The position numbers were made by a program, and so were the translations under genes. From contig JAJUGN010000007.1 in NCBI GenBank assembly GCA_029265975.1, positions 1 to 60,602 of the forward strand: DNA of 60,602 nucleotides, written 5' to 3'. Shown in pieces: positions 25,413-35,261 of this stretch. Below the pieces are notes generated by a model that worked only from the letters and a program-made list of their open reading frames with translations, did no database searches and was not told the DNA's origin. Origin of the DNA: Clostridiales bacterium (GTDB lineage: Bacteria; Bacillota; Clostridia; Oscillospirales; Oscillospiraceae). Position 1 is the first letter of the stretch. The number at the start of each line of letters is the position of its first letter.

Positions 25413-27371
25413 ATGTCGGTAGAAAAGATGAAAATGGTGACGCTTATCGGTCCGAAGGATCAGATTGAGACCGCCGTGGAGCGATGCGTCATAAATCGCG
25501 AATTTCACCCCGAACAGGCGCAGTCGGTGATAAGGAGCAACTATCTCCGTGATTTCGAATACGACGGTGAAAGAGCGGCCAGCGGCAAGTTCAAGGGCCC
25601 CGTGCCCTTTGAAGTCAGGAATTATTATGCCGATCTTCTGGCCAAGGTCCGGAACCTTGCGCAGAAGATGCACATCAAGCCCGAATACAGGGATTTCTCG
25701 CTTTGCAACTTTTCCTTCGAGGATACGCGGGAATATTTGAACGCGCTTTCCGAAAAACTCGAAGCTCTTGAAAAGGAACGCAGGCGGCTTTTGCTTGAGG
25801 CAAGCGACAACGAGCAGGCCCTCAGTCAGCTTCAGCATATCCACGACGTGGACCAGGACATGGCCCGCTTCACGAGCATGGAATATGTCAAGTTCCGGTT
25901 CGGGCGCTTCCCTCGCGAAGCGTACGACGTGGCGTATGAGTCTCTCTCCCAGAGGGGCGATATGTTCTTTCTTGAAACCAGTGTCGAAAAGGACTTTGTT
26001 TACGGTCTTTGCTTTGTGCTGCCGAGCGCCGAAGAGCGCGCCGACGCTTTCTTTTCCACTCTCGGTTTTGAGCGCATCTGGCTTTCCAGCCGCGTGACTG
26101 GGACATCCGAGAAATCGCTCCTCAGCCTGAGCCAGACAAACGAGGAGCTCAGAAAAAGGGCGGACGAAATTGCAAGGCAGATATCCGATATAAGCGCCGC
26201 TGAAAAGGAAAACCTGCTCCTCAGGTATTCCTACATACGCTTCATGAACGAAACTCAGGAAATTGTGAGGTTCGCGGCGCACAGCGACGAAATTTTCTAT
26301 CTGATAGGCTGGGTGCCGGAAAGCTCCTACGAGGATTTCAGGAAGAATGCGGAGAGCCTTCCCGGCTTCTACTGCCTGCCGTCGGACGCCGAGGACGTGC
26401 AGACCTTCGAGCCTCCCATCAAGCGGAAAATGAGCTTCCTTTCAAGGATATTCTCGCCGTTTCTTGAGATGTACGGGCTCCCTTCATACAAAGAGGTTGA
26501 CCCCGGCTTTTTCATGGCTCTGACTTACACTGTAATTTTCGGTATAATGTACGGCGACGTGGGACAGGGGCTTTGCCTGCTGCTTGCCGGCCTTCTTGTT
26601 TACAAGCTCAAGGGCGCCTGGATGGGAAGGATAGTCGCCTGCCTCGGGCTCTCCTCCATGCTTTTCGGCTTCTTTTACGGCAGCGTATTCGGACTAGAGA
26701 ATATCCTGCCCGGCTTCAAGGTTTTGGAAAGCGGCAACACGCTCCGCATACTGCTTGCCGCCGTTGTCTTCGGAGTGGCGCTGCTCGTCTTCTGTATGGG
26801 CATCAATATTGTAAACGGCATAAGGCAGAAGAACATCGGCAAAATATTCTTCTCGCCGAACGGCGTAGCCGGGGCCGTCGCCTATGTTTCAACGATAGCG
26901 GGCGCGGCCGCTCTGGCTATCTTCAACGTAAACCTCTTCTCGCCTCTTTATGTAGCCGCCCTCATCGTGCTGCCGCTGCTCGTGGTATTCTTCAGGGAGC
27001 CTTTAACGAAGCTCTGCGAGGGCGAAAAGCACTTCATGCCCCACAGCATAGGCAGCTTTATCGTCGAAGGCTTTTTTGAGATGTTTGAGACTCTGCTTTC
27101 CTACGCCTCCAACACTATTTCATTTCTCCGCGTAGGCGCCTATGCGATAAGCCACGCGAGCATGATGATGGTTGTTTTCCTTCTTGCCAGGACCGCTAAT
27201 GGTGGGCACAACATCCTAGCCGTCGTAATAGGGAACCTTTTCGTCATGGGCCTCGAGGGAGTCCTTGTCTGCATACAGGTGCTGAGGCTCGAGTTTTACG
27301 AGATGTTCGGCCGCTTCTACGAGTCGGGCGGCAGGGCGTTTGAGCCCCGCTTCATAAACTATTCGGAATAA
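25413..27371 (+). CDS. atpI: V-type ATPase subunit I (a subunit)
   Basis: This 652-residue stator has a cytoplasmic N-terminal half with coiled coils (about residues 90-130 and 225-270). A C-terminal membrane half with 7-8 helices begins near residue 365. The key ion-path Arg lies in FLRVGAYAISHASM near residue 575, matching the essential Arg of the family. It forms the ion half-channels against the K ring. GGGGGAG lies before the ATG. Confidence 0.92.
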   Translation: MSVEKMKMVTLIGPKDQIETAVERCVINREFHPEQAQSVIRSNYLRDFEYDGERAASGKFKGPVPFEVRNYYADLLAKVRNLAQKMHIKPEYRDFSLCNFSFEDTREYLNALSEKLEALEKERRRLLLEASDNEQALSQLQHIHDVDQDMARFTSMEYVKFRFGRFPREAYDVAYESLSQRGDMFFLETSVEKDFVYGLCFVLPSAEERADAFFSTLGFERIWLSSRVTGTSEKSLLSLSQTNEELRKRADEIARQISDISAAEKENLLLRYSYIRFMNETQEIVRFAAHSDEIFYLIGWVPESSYEDFRKNAESLPGFYCLPSDAEDVQTFEPPIKRKMSFLSRIFSPFLEMYGLPSYKEVDPGFFMALTYTVIFGIMYGDVGQGLCLLLAGLLVYKLKGAWMGRIVACLGLSSMLFGFFYGSVFGLENILPGFKVLESGNTLRILLAAVVFGVALLVFCMGINIVNGIRQKNIGKIFFSPNGVAGAVAYVSTIAGAAALAIFNVNLFSPLYVAALIVLPLLVVFFREPLTKLCEGEKHFMPHSIGSFIVEGFFEMFETLLSYASNTISFLRVGAYAISHASMMMVVFLLARTANGGHNILAVVIGNLFVMGLEGVLVCIQVLRLEFYEMFGRFYESGGRAFEPRFINYSE

Positions 27372-27408
27372 AAACATAAAGATATTAATGCTTTGGAGGT
27401 AAATAAAC

Positions 27409-27840
27409 ATGGAATTTCTGACTGCTCTTATAATGGCCGCAATGGTCGTGCTTCCGCTCATAATAATAGGCCGCCGGGTCAAAAACGGCAAAAAAAGCAA
27501 AATCCCGCTCGTAGTCAACCTTTGTTCTTTTTTCGGCGTGTTCCTCATAACATCAGTGGTTCTGCTCTCGCGCTCGGTGCACGCCGCCGCAGCGGCGGCT
27601 GAAACCGTTTCCGCCGCAAGCGGGCTCACTACCGGCCTGGGTTACATCGGAGCTGCGCTCGCCGTGGGCATTTCCGGCATAGGCGGCGGCATAGCTGTTT
27701 CTGGCGCGGCTTCGGCGGCGCTCGGCGCTATCTCCGAGAATGAAAAAGCCTTCGGAAAATCCCTCATTTTCGTCGGTCTTGCGGAGGGCATCGCTCTTTA
27801 CGGACTCATAATCGCGTTCATGATATTCACAAAGCTGTAA
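27409..27840 (+). CDS. atpK: V-type ATPase proteolipid subunit K
   Basis: The 143-residue protein has four hydrophobic segments. The second pair (about residues 75-140) is a classic c-type hairpin with a Gly-rich helix (GISGIGGGIAVSG) and the ion-binding Glu in VGLAEGIALYG. The first pair (residues 4-22 and 34-54) lacks the Gly pattern and carboxylate and is joined by a Lys/Arg-rich loop. So there is one ion site per chain, unlike fully duplicated 16-kDa proteolipids. GGAGG precedes the ATG. Confidence 0.9.
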   Translation: MEFLTALIMAAMVVLPLIIIGRRVKNGKKSKIPLVVNLCSFFGVFLITSVVLLSRSVHAAAAAAETVSAASGLTTGLGYIGAALAVGISGIGGGIAVSGAASAALGAISENEKAFGKSLIFVGLAEGIALYGLIIAFMIFTKL

Positions 27841-27852
27841 GCCGGTGGTTTG

Positions 27853-28161
27853 ATGCGGTATTATCTTATCTGTGACAACACAGACACGCAGACCGGCCTT
27901 CGCATGGCCGGCATAGAGGGTGTCGTGGTCCATGAAAAGCCGGAGGCGGAGCGCTGCATCGCGGACGCCGTCGCCGACGAGAGTATTGCCGTTCTTCTCG
28001 TTACCGAGAAGCTGGCCTCGCTCTGCCCCGCCCTTATAAACGACATAAAGCTGAATTTTTCAAGGCCGCTGCTGGTCGTAATACCCGACCGCCACGGCAC
28101 AACGCGTCCGCCCGATTCAATAACGAGGCATATCCGCGAAGCGATAGGAGTGAAGCTGTAA
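27853..28161 (+). CDS. atpF: V-type ATPase subunit F
   Basis: The 102-residue Rossmann-like small protein of the central stalk has the expected pattern: MRYYLICDN start, a GIEG loop, AVLLVTEKLA in the middle and a C-terminal helix. It binds subunit D. The ATG at 27853 follows GGTGG. Its stop overlaps the subunit E start by 1 nt. Confidence 0.88.
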   Translation: MRYYLICDNTDTQTGLRMAGIEGVVVHEKPEAERCIADAVADESIAVLLVTEKLASLCPALINDIKLNFSRPLLVVIPDRHGTTRPPDSITRHIREAIGVKL

Positions 28162-28763
28162 TGGTGGATAAACTTCAGGAAAAGCTTGAGATCCTGACGG
28201 GAGCGATTCTGAGAGAATCCAAGTCCGAGACCGAGAAAATACTCAGCGAGGTCCGTCGCAGGCAGGAGGCCGCAAGGGCGGCCAGCAGCGCGGCGCTCAA
28301 AAGCGAAATTGCGCAGTACAAAAAGGAAAGGCTCCAGAAAATGAGGAGCGAGCAGTCCAGGCGCATCAGCCTTTGCCTCGCCGAAAACCGCCGCGAGCTC
28401 CTGCGCCTAAGAAATGAATATTCCGAAAAGGTTTTTGAGCTTCTGACCGAGAGGATAAAAGCCTTTACCGAAACCCCGGAGTACCTTGAGGCCCTGAAGG
28501 GCTATCTCAACAAAGGACTCAGCAGAATAAAAGAATTTACCAGGGTCAACGTAACGCTCCGCAAAGCGGATATGAAGTATGTCGACGAGTTCCCGAGGTC
28601 GCTTGAAGGCTACGATCTGTTTTACAATGAGGGCCTGTTTGAGCTGGGAGGTCTGAGGCTCTCCTGCCCTGCCGAAAATATCAGCGTCGACATGACCTAT
28701 GATACCGAGCTGAAGGACCTTGCCGGGCATTTCGCGGAAATGTTCGGGCTTGAAATGGATTGA
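28161..28763 (+). CDS. atpE: V-type ATPase subunit E
   Basis: This 200-residue peripheral-stalk subunit has a long charged N-terminal coiled coil (residues 1-100) followed by the globular C-terminal domain. It pairs with the short subunit encoded at 24003 and links the catalytic head to subunit I. The ATG overlaps the stop of subunit F. Confidence 0.88.
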   Translation: MVDKLQEKLEILTGAILRESKSETEKILSEVRRRQEAARAASSAALKSEIAQYKKERLQKMRSEQSRRISLCLAENRRELLRLRNEYSEKVFELLTERIKAFTETPEYLEALKGYLNKGLSRIKEFTRVNVTLRKADMKYVDEFPRSLEGYDLFYNEGLFELGGLRLSCPAENISVDMTYDTELKDLAGHFAEMFGLEMD

Positions 28764-28782
28764 ACCTGAAAGAAGGCTTACT

Positions 28783-30558
28783 GTGAAAAATAAGGATACG
28801 GCTTACTATATACATGGAGTAAACGGACCGGTCATCGACGTACGCGGAGGCACGGGTCTTTCTATGCTTGATATGGTGCGCGTAGGCGAGCTGAGGCTGC
28901 CCGGAGAGGTTGTAAGCGTCTCGAAATCCGGCGCCACCGTGCAGGTCTACGAGGACACATCCGGGCTTTGTCACGGCCAGCCCGTCTATCCCGCGCTCGC
29001 TCCGCTTTCCATCGACCTCGGGCCTGGGCTGCTCGGAAACATATTCGACGGCATAGCCCGCCCTCTTAAAAAAATCGAGGAGTCGTCCGGCGTTTTCATA
29101 ACAAGAGGAATCGACATTCCTACGCTCGACCCCGGTAAGCTCTGGGACGTAACCGTCAACATAAAGGAAGGCGACTTCGTTGGAGAGGGCACGGTCTTCG
29201 CCGAATGCGAAGAAACGCAGGCTGTCCGCCACCGCGCGCTTGTGCCTCCCGGTGTTTCGGGCGTCGCCCTGAGCGTAAAGCCGTCGGGAAAATACGCCAC
29301 ATCCGACGTGATTGCTACGCTGAGGCTCAAAAACGGCTCCGAGCACCAGCTTACGCTCTCCCACAAATGGCCGATCCGCGTTCCGCGGCCTGTTAACGAG
29401 CGTCTTCCGATAAGCCGGCCCATGATAACCGGACAGCGCGTAATCGACACGCTTTTTCCCGTAGGAAGGGGCGGCTGCGCGGCCATCCCCGGTCCCTTCG
29501 GCGCGGGCAAGACGATGGTGCAGCACCAGCTTGCCAAGTGGGCGGACGCGGACATCATAGTCTACCTCGGCTGCGGAGAGCGCGGCAACGAGATGACGCA
29601 GGTGCTTGAAGAGTTTTCGGAGCTGACGGACCCCAAAACCGGCCGCCCGCTCATGGAACGGACGATACTTATAGCCAATACCTCCAATATGCCCGTCGCG
29701 GCCCGCGAGGCGTCGATATACACGGGCGTGACGATAGCCGAGTATTACAGGGACATGGGCTACCATGTCGCTCTGATGGCCGACTCAACCTCCCGCTGGG
29801 CGGAGGCTCTGCGCGAGATTTCCGGACGCCTTGAGGAAATGCCGGCCGAGGAGGCTTTCCCGGCATACCTCCCGTCGCGGCTTGCGGAATTTTATGAGCG
29901 CGCCGGGCTTATGAAAACACTTTCGGGCTCCGAGGGCTCTATAACAATTATCGGCGCCGTTTCCCCGCAGGGCGGCGACTTCTCAGAGCCGGTAACTCAG
30001 AACACAAAGCGCTTCGCAAGGTGCTTCTGGGCGCTGGACCGCTCTCTGGCCTACGCTCGCCACTTCCCCGCAATCAACTGGAACGGCTCCTATTCGGAAT
30101 ATTTCATCGACCTTGCTCCCTGGTACGACGCGGAGCTGGGTTCGGATTTCACGGCTAAGCGTCAGCGCATTATAAACATTCTGCACGAGGAATCGGCGCT
30201 GCAGGAGATAGTGAAGCTAATCGGCTCCGACATACTGCCGGACGACCAGAAGCTTACTATAGAGACGGCCCGGCTCATCAAGACCGGCTTCCTGCAGCAG
30301 AACGCTTTCCATAAAACCGATACCTACATGCCGCTGCCCGTGCAGTACGACATGATGGAGCTGATACTCAGGCTGTTCGACGGCGCGAAGACTCTTACTG
30401 AAAAGAAGATACCGCTTTCACTCCTCCGCGATACCGGGGTTTTCGCCGAGCTTATGAAAATGAAATTCGATCTTGGCGAGGGCGCTGGCAAGGATCGAAA
30501 ATACTTTGAAGAGCTCATAGATTCTGCCGTCGCAAAGGTCCTGACGGAAAACGAGTGA
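28783..30558 (+). CDS. atpA: V-type ATPase catalytic subunit A
   Basis: The 591-residue product has the usual subunit A length. The P-loop is GPFGAGKT near residue 235 and GCGERGNEM follows. It also has the extra 'non-homologous' region (about 115-190) that distinguishes A from B and from F-type beta. It hydrolyses or makes ATP in the cytoplasmic head. I chose the GTG at 28783 because AAGAAGG lies upstream and the product then begins with the barrel domain. Confidence 0.95.
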   Translation: MKNKDTAYYIHGVNGPVIDVRGGTGLSMLDMVRVGELRLPGEVVSVSKSGATVQVYEDTSGLCHGQPVYPALAPLSIDLGPGLLGNIFDGIARPLKKIEESSGVFITRGIDIPTLDPGKLWDVTVNIKEGDFVGEGTVFAECEETQAVRHRALVPPGVSGVALSVKPSGKYATSDVIATLRLKNGSEHQLTLSHKWPIRVPRPVNERLPISRPMITGQRVIDTLFPVGRGGCAAIPGPFGAGKTMVQHQLAKWADADIIVYLGCGERGNEMTQVLEEFSELTDPKTGRPLMERTILIANTSNMPVAAREASIYTGVTIAEYYRDMGYHVALMADSTSRWAEALREISGRLEEMPAEEAFPAYLPSRLAEFYERAGLMKTLSGSEGSITIIGAVSPQGGDFSEPVTQNTKRFARCFWALDRSLAYARHFPAINWNGSYSEYFIDLAPWYDAELGSDFTAKRQRIINILHEESALQEIVKLIGSDILPDDQKLTIETARLIKTGFLQQNAFHKTDTYMPLPVQYDMMELILRLFDGAKTLTEKKIPLSLLRDTGVFAELMKMKFDLGEGAGKDRKYFEELIDSAVAKVLTENE

Positions 30559-30570
30559 GGTGCTGAACGA

Positions 30571-31938
30571 ATGAGAATAGAATATACGGGCACATCCGAG
30601 CTCTCGGGCTCCCTCATGGTTATTGACGGCGTTCTCGGAGTCGGCTACGACGAGCTTGCAGAGATAACCTTGCGCGGCGGCGGGCGCCGTCAGGGCCGCG
30701 TCATAGCCGTCGATGGCAGCCGGGCGGTGATTCAGGTTTTCGAAGGCACCAGAGGCATCTCTCTCGAAAACTCGCGTACCCATTTCACGGGCGCGCCGCT
30801 TAAGCTGGCGCTTTCGACCGAGATATTGGGCCGCGTTTTCGACGGAGTGGGAAGGCCCGCCGACGGTCTGGGCGAAATATTTCCGAAGGAGCGCCGCGAC
30901 ATAAACGGCTCGGTTATCAATCCTGTTTCAAGAAAATACCCCAGGGAATGCATATATACCGGCATATCCGCCATAGACGCCACGGCGACGCTTATCCGCG
31001 GCCAGAAGCTGCCGGTATTCTCCGGAGCCGGAATGAAGCATAACGAGCTTGCGGCCCAGATGGTCAGGCAGGCGAAAATAGGCGACGGCAGCAATTTCGC
31101 GATAGTATTCGCGGCCATGGGCGTGAAAAACGACGTCGCTGACTTTTTCCGCAAGAGCTTCGAGGACGCCGGCGCGATAGGGCGCGTCGTCATGTTCCTG
31201 AACCTCGCCAGCGACCCGATAATAGAGCGCATAATAACGCCGCGCTGCGCCCTGACGGCCGCCGAGTACCTTGCGTTCACACACGGCTACCATGTGCTGG
31301 TCATAATGACCGATATGTCCTCCTACTGCGAGGCGCTGCGCGAGTTTTCCTCCTCCAAGGGCGAAATACCGTCGAGGAAGGGATTTCCCAGCTACATGTA
31401 TTCCGACCTTGCCTCGATTTATGAGCGCGCGGGGCAGATACACGGAAAGAAAGGCTCCGTAACTCAGGTTCCGATACTTACAATGCCCAACGACGATATC
31501 AGCCACCCCATCCCCGATCTCACAGGTTACATCACCGAGGGTCAGATCGTTTTGAGCCGCGAGATGGAGCTTGCCGGCATCTACCCGCCGATATCCATTC
31601 TCTCATCCCTTTCAAGGCTCATGAAGGACGGCATAGGCGAAGGCTTCACGCGTGAGGACCACGCCGAGCTTTCAAATCAGCTTTTCGCTTCCTACTCGAA
31701 GGTGCAGGATGCGCGAAGTCTTGCTTCCGTCATCGGAGAGGATGAGCTGTCGCCCACGGACAAAAAATACATCGAATTCGGCAGACGGCTCGAAAACGCC
31801 TACATCAGACAGGATATAAACGAAAACCGCACGATAACGCAGACGCTCGACATGGCTTGGGATATTCTCTCCCTGCTTCCCCGCGAGGAACTGGACCGTG
31901 TCGGAGAAAGGCTGCTCGACAAGTATTACAGGACATGA
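30571..31938 (+). CDS. atpB: V-type ATPase regulatory subunit B
   Basis: The 455-residue partner of subunit A lacks a P-loop. It has the signature [27 protein letters not shown] near residues 305-330 (the P-[SN]-DDI-S-H-P-I-P pattern). It forms the alternating non-catalytic positions of the head. It follows atpA by 12 nt and has GAGGTG before its ATG. Confidence 0.95.
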   Translation: MRIEYTGTSELSGSLMVIDGVLGVGYDELAEITLRGGGRRQGRVIAVDGSRAVIQVFEGTRGISLENSRTHFTGAPLKLALSTEILGRVFDGVGRPADGLGEIFPKERRDINGSVINPVSRKYPRECIYTGISAIDATATLIRGQKLPVFSGAGMKHNELAAQMVRQAKIGDGSNFAIVFAAMGVKNDVADFFRKSFEDAGAIGRVVMFLNLASDPIIERIITPRCALTAAEYLAFTHGYHVLVIMTDMSSYCEALREFSSSKGEIPSRKGFPSYMYSDLASIYERAGQIHGKKGSVTQVPILTMPNDDISHPIPDLTGYITEGQIVLSREMELAGIYPPISILSSLSRLMKDGIGEGFTREDHAELSNQLFASYSKVQDARSLASVIGEDELSPTDKKYIEFGRRLENAYIRQDINENRTITQTLDMAWDILSLLPREELDRVGERLLDKYYRT

Positions 31939-31977
31939 CTTTTGCTGCTTCAATCAAGGCTTAGGAGGTGAGAGGAT

Positions 31978-32643
31978 ATGGCGGTTTTGCCGACAAAGGG
32001 CAACCTGCTGGCGGCGAAGCGCTCGCGCGAGCTTGCTCTAACGGGCTTCGAGCTTATGGACAGGAAACGCAATATTTTGATTCGGGAAATTATGGGTCTT
32101 ATAGACGAGGCATCCGAAATACAGTCCCAGATAGACCAGGTCTTCTCCGAGGCCTACGGAGCGCTGCAGCTTGCGAACATATCTCTCGGAAAATGCGATA
32201 AGATAGCGGAAGCGGTGCCGCTGGACAACACCCTCTCGCTCCGGCACAGAAGCGTAATGGGAGTGGACATAGCCTCGGTTTCGTACGAGGAGCAGCCGCT
32301 CCGCCTTACCTACGGCTTTGTGGACACCAATTCGGCGCTTGACAACGCATATATAAAATTCAACAGGGCAAAGCAGCTCATTAGAAGGCTTGCGGAAGTG
32401 GAAAACGCCATCTACCGCCTTGCCTATGCGATCCGCAAAACGCAAAAGCGCGCAAACGCCCTCAGCAACATCGTTATACCGGATCTCAACAATACTATAA
32501 AGGGCATCACCGAAGTTTTGGAGGAAAAGGAGCGCGAGGAGTTCGTAAGGCTTAAGGTCATCAAAGCGCAGAGCAAAAACAAGTCTCGGAACGCCTCGGA
32601 AAAGCCGGGTCAAAAATCGAATAGCAGTCGGGGCGGTCGCTGA
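31978..32643 (+). CDS. atpD: V-type ATPase central stalk subunit D
   Basis: The 221-residue protein consists of two long helices that form the rotor axle, with a central domain. It has the family start PTKGNLLAAKRSRELA-like and the C-terminal RRTQKRANALSNIVIP-type sequence. TAGGAGG precedes the ATG. It is the last gene of the operon; its stop lies inside the terminator hairpin. Confidence 0.92.
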   Translation: MAVLPTKGNLLAAKRSRELALTGFELMDRKRNILIREIMGLIDEASEIQSQIDQVFSEAYGALQLANISLGKCDKIAEAVPLDNTLSLRHRSVMGVDIASVSYEEQPLRLTYGFVDTNSALDNAYIKFNRAKQLIRRLAEVENAIYRLAYAIRKTQKRANALSNIVIPDLNNTIKGITEVLEEKEREEFVRLKVIKAQSKNKSRNASEKPGQKSNSSRGGR

Positions 32644-32661
32644 CCGCCCCGATCCTGTTTT
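32628..32661 (+). terminator. Terminator of the V-ATPase operon
   Basis: TCGGGGCGGTC (32628-32638) and GACCGCCCCGA (32642-32652) form a perfect 11-bp stem with loop GCT. It overlaps the atpD stop and is followed by TCCTGTTTTCC. Confidence 0.75.
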
Positions 32662-32690
32662 CCCGCTGTAAAAAGTTCCGATCTAAACGG

Positions 32691-32719
32691 TTGTATTATA
32701 CGGACGCCTGCTATATAAT
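32691..32719 (+). promoter_or_regulatory. Promoter of the tandem esterase genes
   Basis: TTGTAT (32691-32696), 17-nt spacer and TATAAT (32714-32719), about 60 nt before the start at 32783. Confidence 0.65.
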
Positions 32720-32782
32720 TGAAAACATAGCCGCTATAACGTTTTTGCTATATGGCGGGCATAAAACGAGGAGGCGTCTTTA

Positions 32783-33616
32783 ATGGCAAGCTTTCAGATG
32801 AACTATCTCTCTATGAAAATCGGCATGCAGACGAATATTACGGTCATCCTTCCGGGCGACTCGCCGCAGAATTTCAAAGCTGCTGCGGACTTCCGCGGGC
32901 TGTATCCACGAGAGCGAAGGCATAAAACGCTCTGGCTGCTCCACAGCGAGACAGGGGACGACTCGGAGATTCTCAGATATTCGGGCATCCTTCGTTATGC
33001 GGAAAAGCAGGGATTTGCAGTTGTTATGCCCTGCTGCTACAATTGGATGTATTCCGACGATCCCCTCGGGCAAAAGTTTTTCGAGCTTTTCACTCACGAG
33101 CAGAGGGTAATCTGTCAGAACTACTTCCCGCTGTCCGACAGGCGCGAGGACAACTATATAGGCGGCATATCTCTGGGGGCCTACGGGGCGCTTAAGGCCG
33201 CCCTTACTTATCCCGAGCGCTACTCTGCCGCCGTCATCATCGACGGCGCTTTCGGCAGGGATATGAAAGCCGGGTATCTGGAGCGCATCCGGGAGAAAAC
33301 GGCGGCGATGGGTCTGGTTCCGCCCTCGATTCAGGACAATGCCCCTCCTGAAAAGGCCGAGCTCTATGATATCGCAGTGAAATCAGCGTCGGAACGGAAG
33401 GCTCTCCCCAAAATCTACTGGGCCTGGGGAAGCGAAAACGCCCTCACCGGAAGCTTCTCGCGTGAAGGCGCCGCGGCTCTTGGCGAGCTTGGGTACCATG
33501 TCGATTCGAAAGAATTCACGGGCTGCGGGAGCGGCTGGGATTTTTGGGACGCGGCGCTTCGCGACGCCGCCTGCGAATGGCTCCCGCGGCTTGAATCTTT
33601 CAAAGGAGGTCTGTGA
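32783..33616 (+). CDS. EstA/esterase D-like alpha/beta hydrolase lacking catalytic Asp and His
   Basis: The 277-residue alpha/beta hydrolase is related to tributyrin-type esterases. The nucleophile elbow GGISLGAYG near residue 131 keeps its Ser. Where the next gene has GDAD and GCKHEW (Asp and His of the triad), this one has GSEN and GCGSGW. It may therefore be inactive or changed in role. It has no signal peptide. GAGGAGG precedes the ATG. It heads a two-gene operon with its paralogue. Confidence 0.82.
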   Translation: MASFQMNYLSMKIGMQTNITVILPGDSPQNFKAAADFRGLYPRERRHKTLWLLHSETGDDSEILRYSGILRYAEKQGFAVVMPCCYNWMYSDDPLGQKFFELFTHEQRVICQNYFPLSDRREDNYIGGISLGAYGALKAALTYPERYSAAVIIDGAFGRDMKAGYLERIREKTAAMGLVPPSIQDNAPPEKAELYDIAVKSASERKALPKIYWAWGSENALTGSFSREGAAALGELGYHVDSKEFTGCGSGWDFWDAALRDAACEWLPRLESFKGGL

Positions 33617-33617
33617 A

Positions 33618-34451
33618 ATGGCCGTATTAAGACTTAATATGCTCTCAAAGGCTCTGGGCATGCAGACGAATGTGACCGTCATACTGCCGAGCTTCGATCA
33701 GGGCTACGATCTCGGGAGGAGCATAGAGGAAATATACTCCGGCAGGAAGTTCAAAACGCTCTGGCTGCTGCACGGCGGCAGCGGCGACGACGCCGACTAC
33801 CTGAACTGGACCAACGTGGCGCGGTACGCCGTTGAAAGCAACTGCGCGGTGGTCTGTCCATGCGCTTACAATTCGGCCTACTCGGACTATCCGCGCGGCT
33901 CGAAGTACTATACTTTTATCGTCGACGAGCTGAGGGAATTCTGCTATTCAAGCTTCCCGCTTTCCGACAAAAGAGAGGATAATTTCATCGGGGGCCTTTC
34001 CATGGGCAGCGGAGGCGCGCACAAAATCGTTCTTAACCGCCCCGAGGATTTTTCGATAGGCCTTATCATGTCAGGGGGCATTCCTCCGAAAAGCGGAAGC
34101 CGCGGTCACAGCGCCTTCAGGGAGCGCGTCATAGCAACAGGCTGGCCTATGCCCAAGCAGCCGGAGGACGTCGCCCGCCAGGACCTGGCCGAAACGGCGG
34201 CGAAAAACGTTCTGGAAGGCCGCCCGATGCCGAAAATAATCTACGCCTGCGGCGACGCGGACGAAATTGCCTATGAGTCCTACCTCTACGGAAGCAGCTA
34301 CCTGCGCGAGCTGGGTTACGACGTCACCGGCTTCGTACTGCCCGGCTGCAAGCATGAGTGGGACTTCTGGGAAGCGGCCCTGCGCAAGGCATTCTTCGAA
34401 TGGCTGCCGCTCGACCGAAAGGTGAAAACCTCTGTCTGGGACGGAAACTGA
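33618..34451 (+). CDS. EstA/esterase D-like alpha/beta hydrolase
   Basis: This 277-residue paralogue of the preceding gene has an intact apparent triad: Ser in GGLSMGSGG (about residue 127), Asp in CGDADE (about residue 215) and His in GCKHEWDFW (about residue 250). Relatives hydrolyse short acyl esters. It starts 1 nt after the upstream stop, with GGAGG 9 nt before the ATG, so the pair is coupled. It has no signal peptide. Confidence 0.87.
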   Translation: MAVLRLNMLSKALGMQTNVTVILPSFDQGYDLGRSIEEIYSGRKFKTLWLLHGGSGDDADYLNWTNVARYAVESNCAVVCPCAYNSAYSDYPRGSKYYTFIVDELREFCYSSFPLSDKREDNFIGGLSMGSGGAHKIVLNRPEDFSIGLIMSGGIPPKSGSRGHSAFRERVIATGWPMPKQPEDVARQDLAETAAKNVLEGRPMPKIIYACGDADEIAYESYLYGSSYLRELGYDVTGFVLPGCKHEWDFWEAALRKAFFEWLPLDRKVKTSVWDGN

Positions 34452-34469
34452 GCAGGCGGCATCCCCGCT

Positions 34470-35261
34470 CTAGTCAGGCTTTGTCCGGAACATTTCGGAC
34501 AGCTTTATTTCCGGATGATGGTAGCGCTTTCTTTTCGCGGTTTTGTCGGCATAGTTGACAGCCTCCCGGGGGCACCACTGTATGCAGGCCATGCACTGCT
34601 CGCAGCTGCCGCCCCAGACGGGAGCGGAGTCCTTCAGACTTATATTTCCCGCTGGACAGACCTTGGCACAGACGCCGCAGCCGTTGCAGTTTTCGCCGGC
34701 ATGGAAGTTTTCAGCCATTTTCCCGAAGCCTTCCGTGATTTTCAGAAGCCTTTTTTCGAAAATTTTCAGCGGCGGCGCCCCCCTCGGTATTGCCGAGGGG
34801 ATTTTTCCCTTTACGGCCTCCGCTATTCCGTCGGCTTTACTTTTTGCCCTTTCCAATATTTTGTTTTGCAGGGACTGAGGTAAGGCGCCGTATTTAACTA
34901 TATAGTTTCCCGGCATCTTCACGGGAAACGCGGCGCTAAGAGCAGCTCCCCTTTCGGCCAGGGCGGAATCGAGCTGTCCGAAAGCCAGCCAGCTTCCCCC
35001 TCCGAAGTTTGCCACGCCGAATATGTACTGCTCCCGCCCGAATTCCAAATTGGAAATAAATCGCTTCATTACGGGCGGCAGACACCCAAAATACACCGGG
35101 AAAACGAATCCTATGCGCTCGGCGGTTATTTTTATCGGCTCGGCTGCGTCCGAATACGCCGGAACGGAGATAAGCTCGGTGTCGCCCAGCTTTTGGGTAA
35201 TCTGCTTTGCCAGCGCGAGGCTGTTGCCGGTTCCAGAAAAATAGAAGATAACGTTTTTCAT
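34470..35261 (-). CDS. EFR1-type flavodoxin-ferredoxin fusion protein
   Basis: The 263-residue protein has an N-terminal flavodoxin-like FMN fold (YFSGTGNSLALA near residue 7, the phosphate loop). A C-terminal two-cluster ferredoxin holds the Cys groups CNGCGVCAKVCP and CEQCMACIQWCP (about residues 190-230). It should transfer electrons in the cytoplasm; the partner is unknown. It converges on the esterase operon with only an 18-nt gap. GGCGGG precedes the ATG. Confidence 0.87.
   Translation of the reverse strand: MKNVIFYFSGTGNSLALAKQITQKLGDTELISVPAYSDAAEPIKITAERIGFVFPVYFGCLPPVMKRFISNLEFGREQYIFGVANFGGGSWLAFGQLDSALAERGAALSAAFPVKMPGNYIVKYGALPQSLQNKILERAKSKADGIAEAVKGKIPSAIPRGAPPLKIFEKRLLKITEGFGKMAENFHAGENCNGCGVCAKVCPAGNISLKDSAPVWGGSCEQCMACIQWCPREAVNYADKTAKRKRYHHPEIKLSEMFRTKPD

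Noticed and set aside
28986-29558. Long antisense open frames inside atpA and other GC-rich genes
   Set aside because: They are shadows of strongly supported genes, have no ribosome sites, and show low-complexity Arg/Ser/Pro composition.
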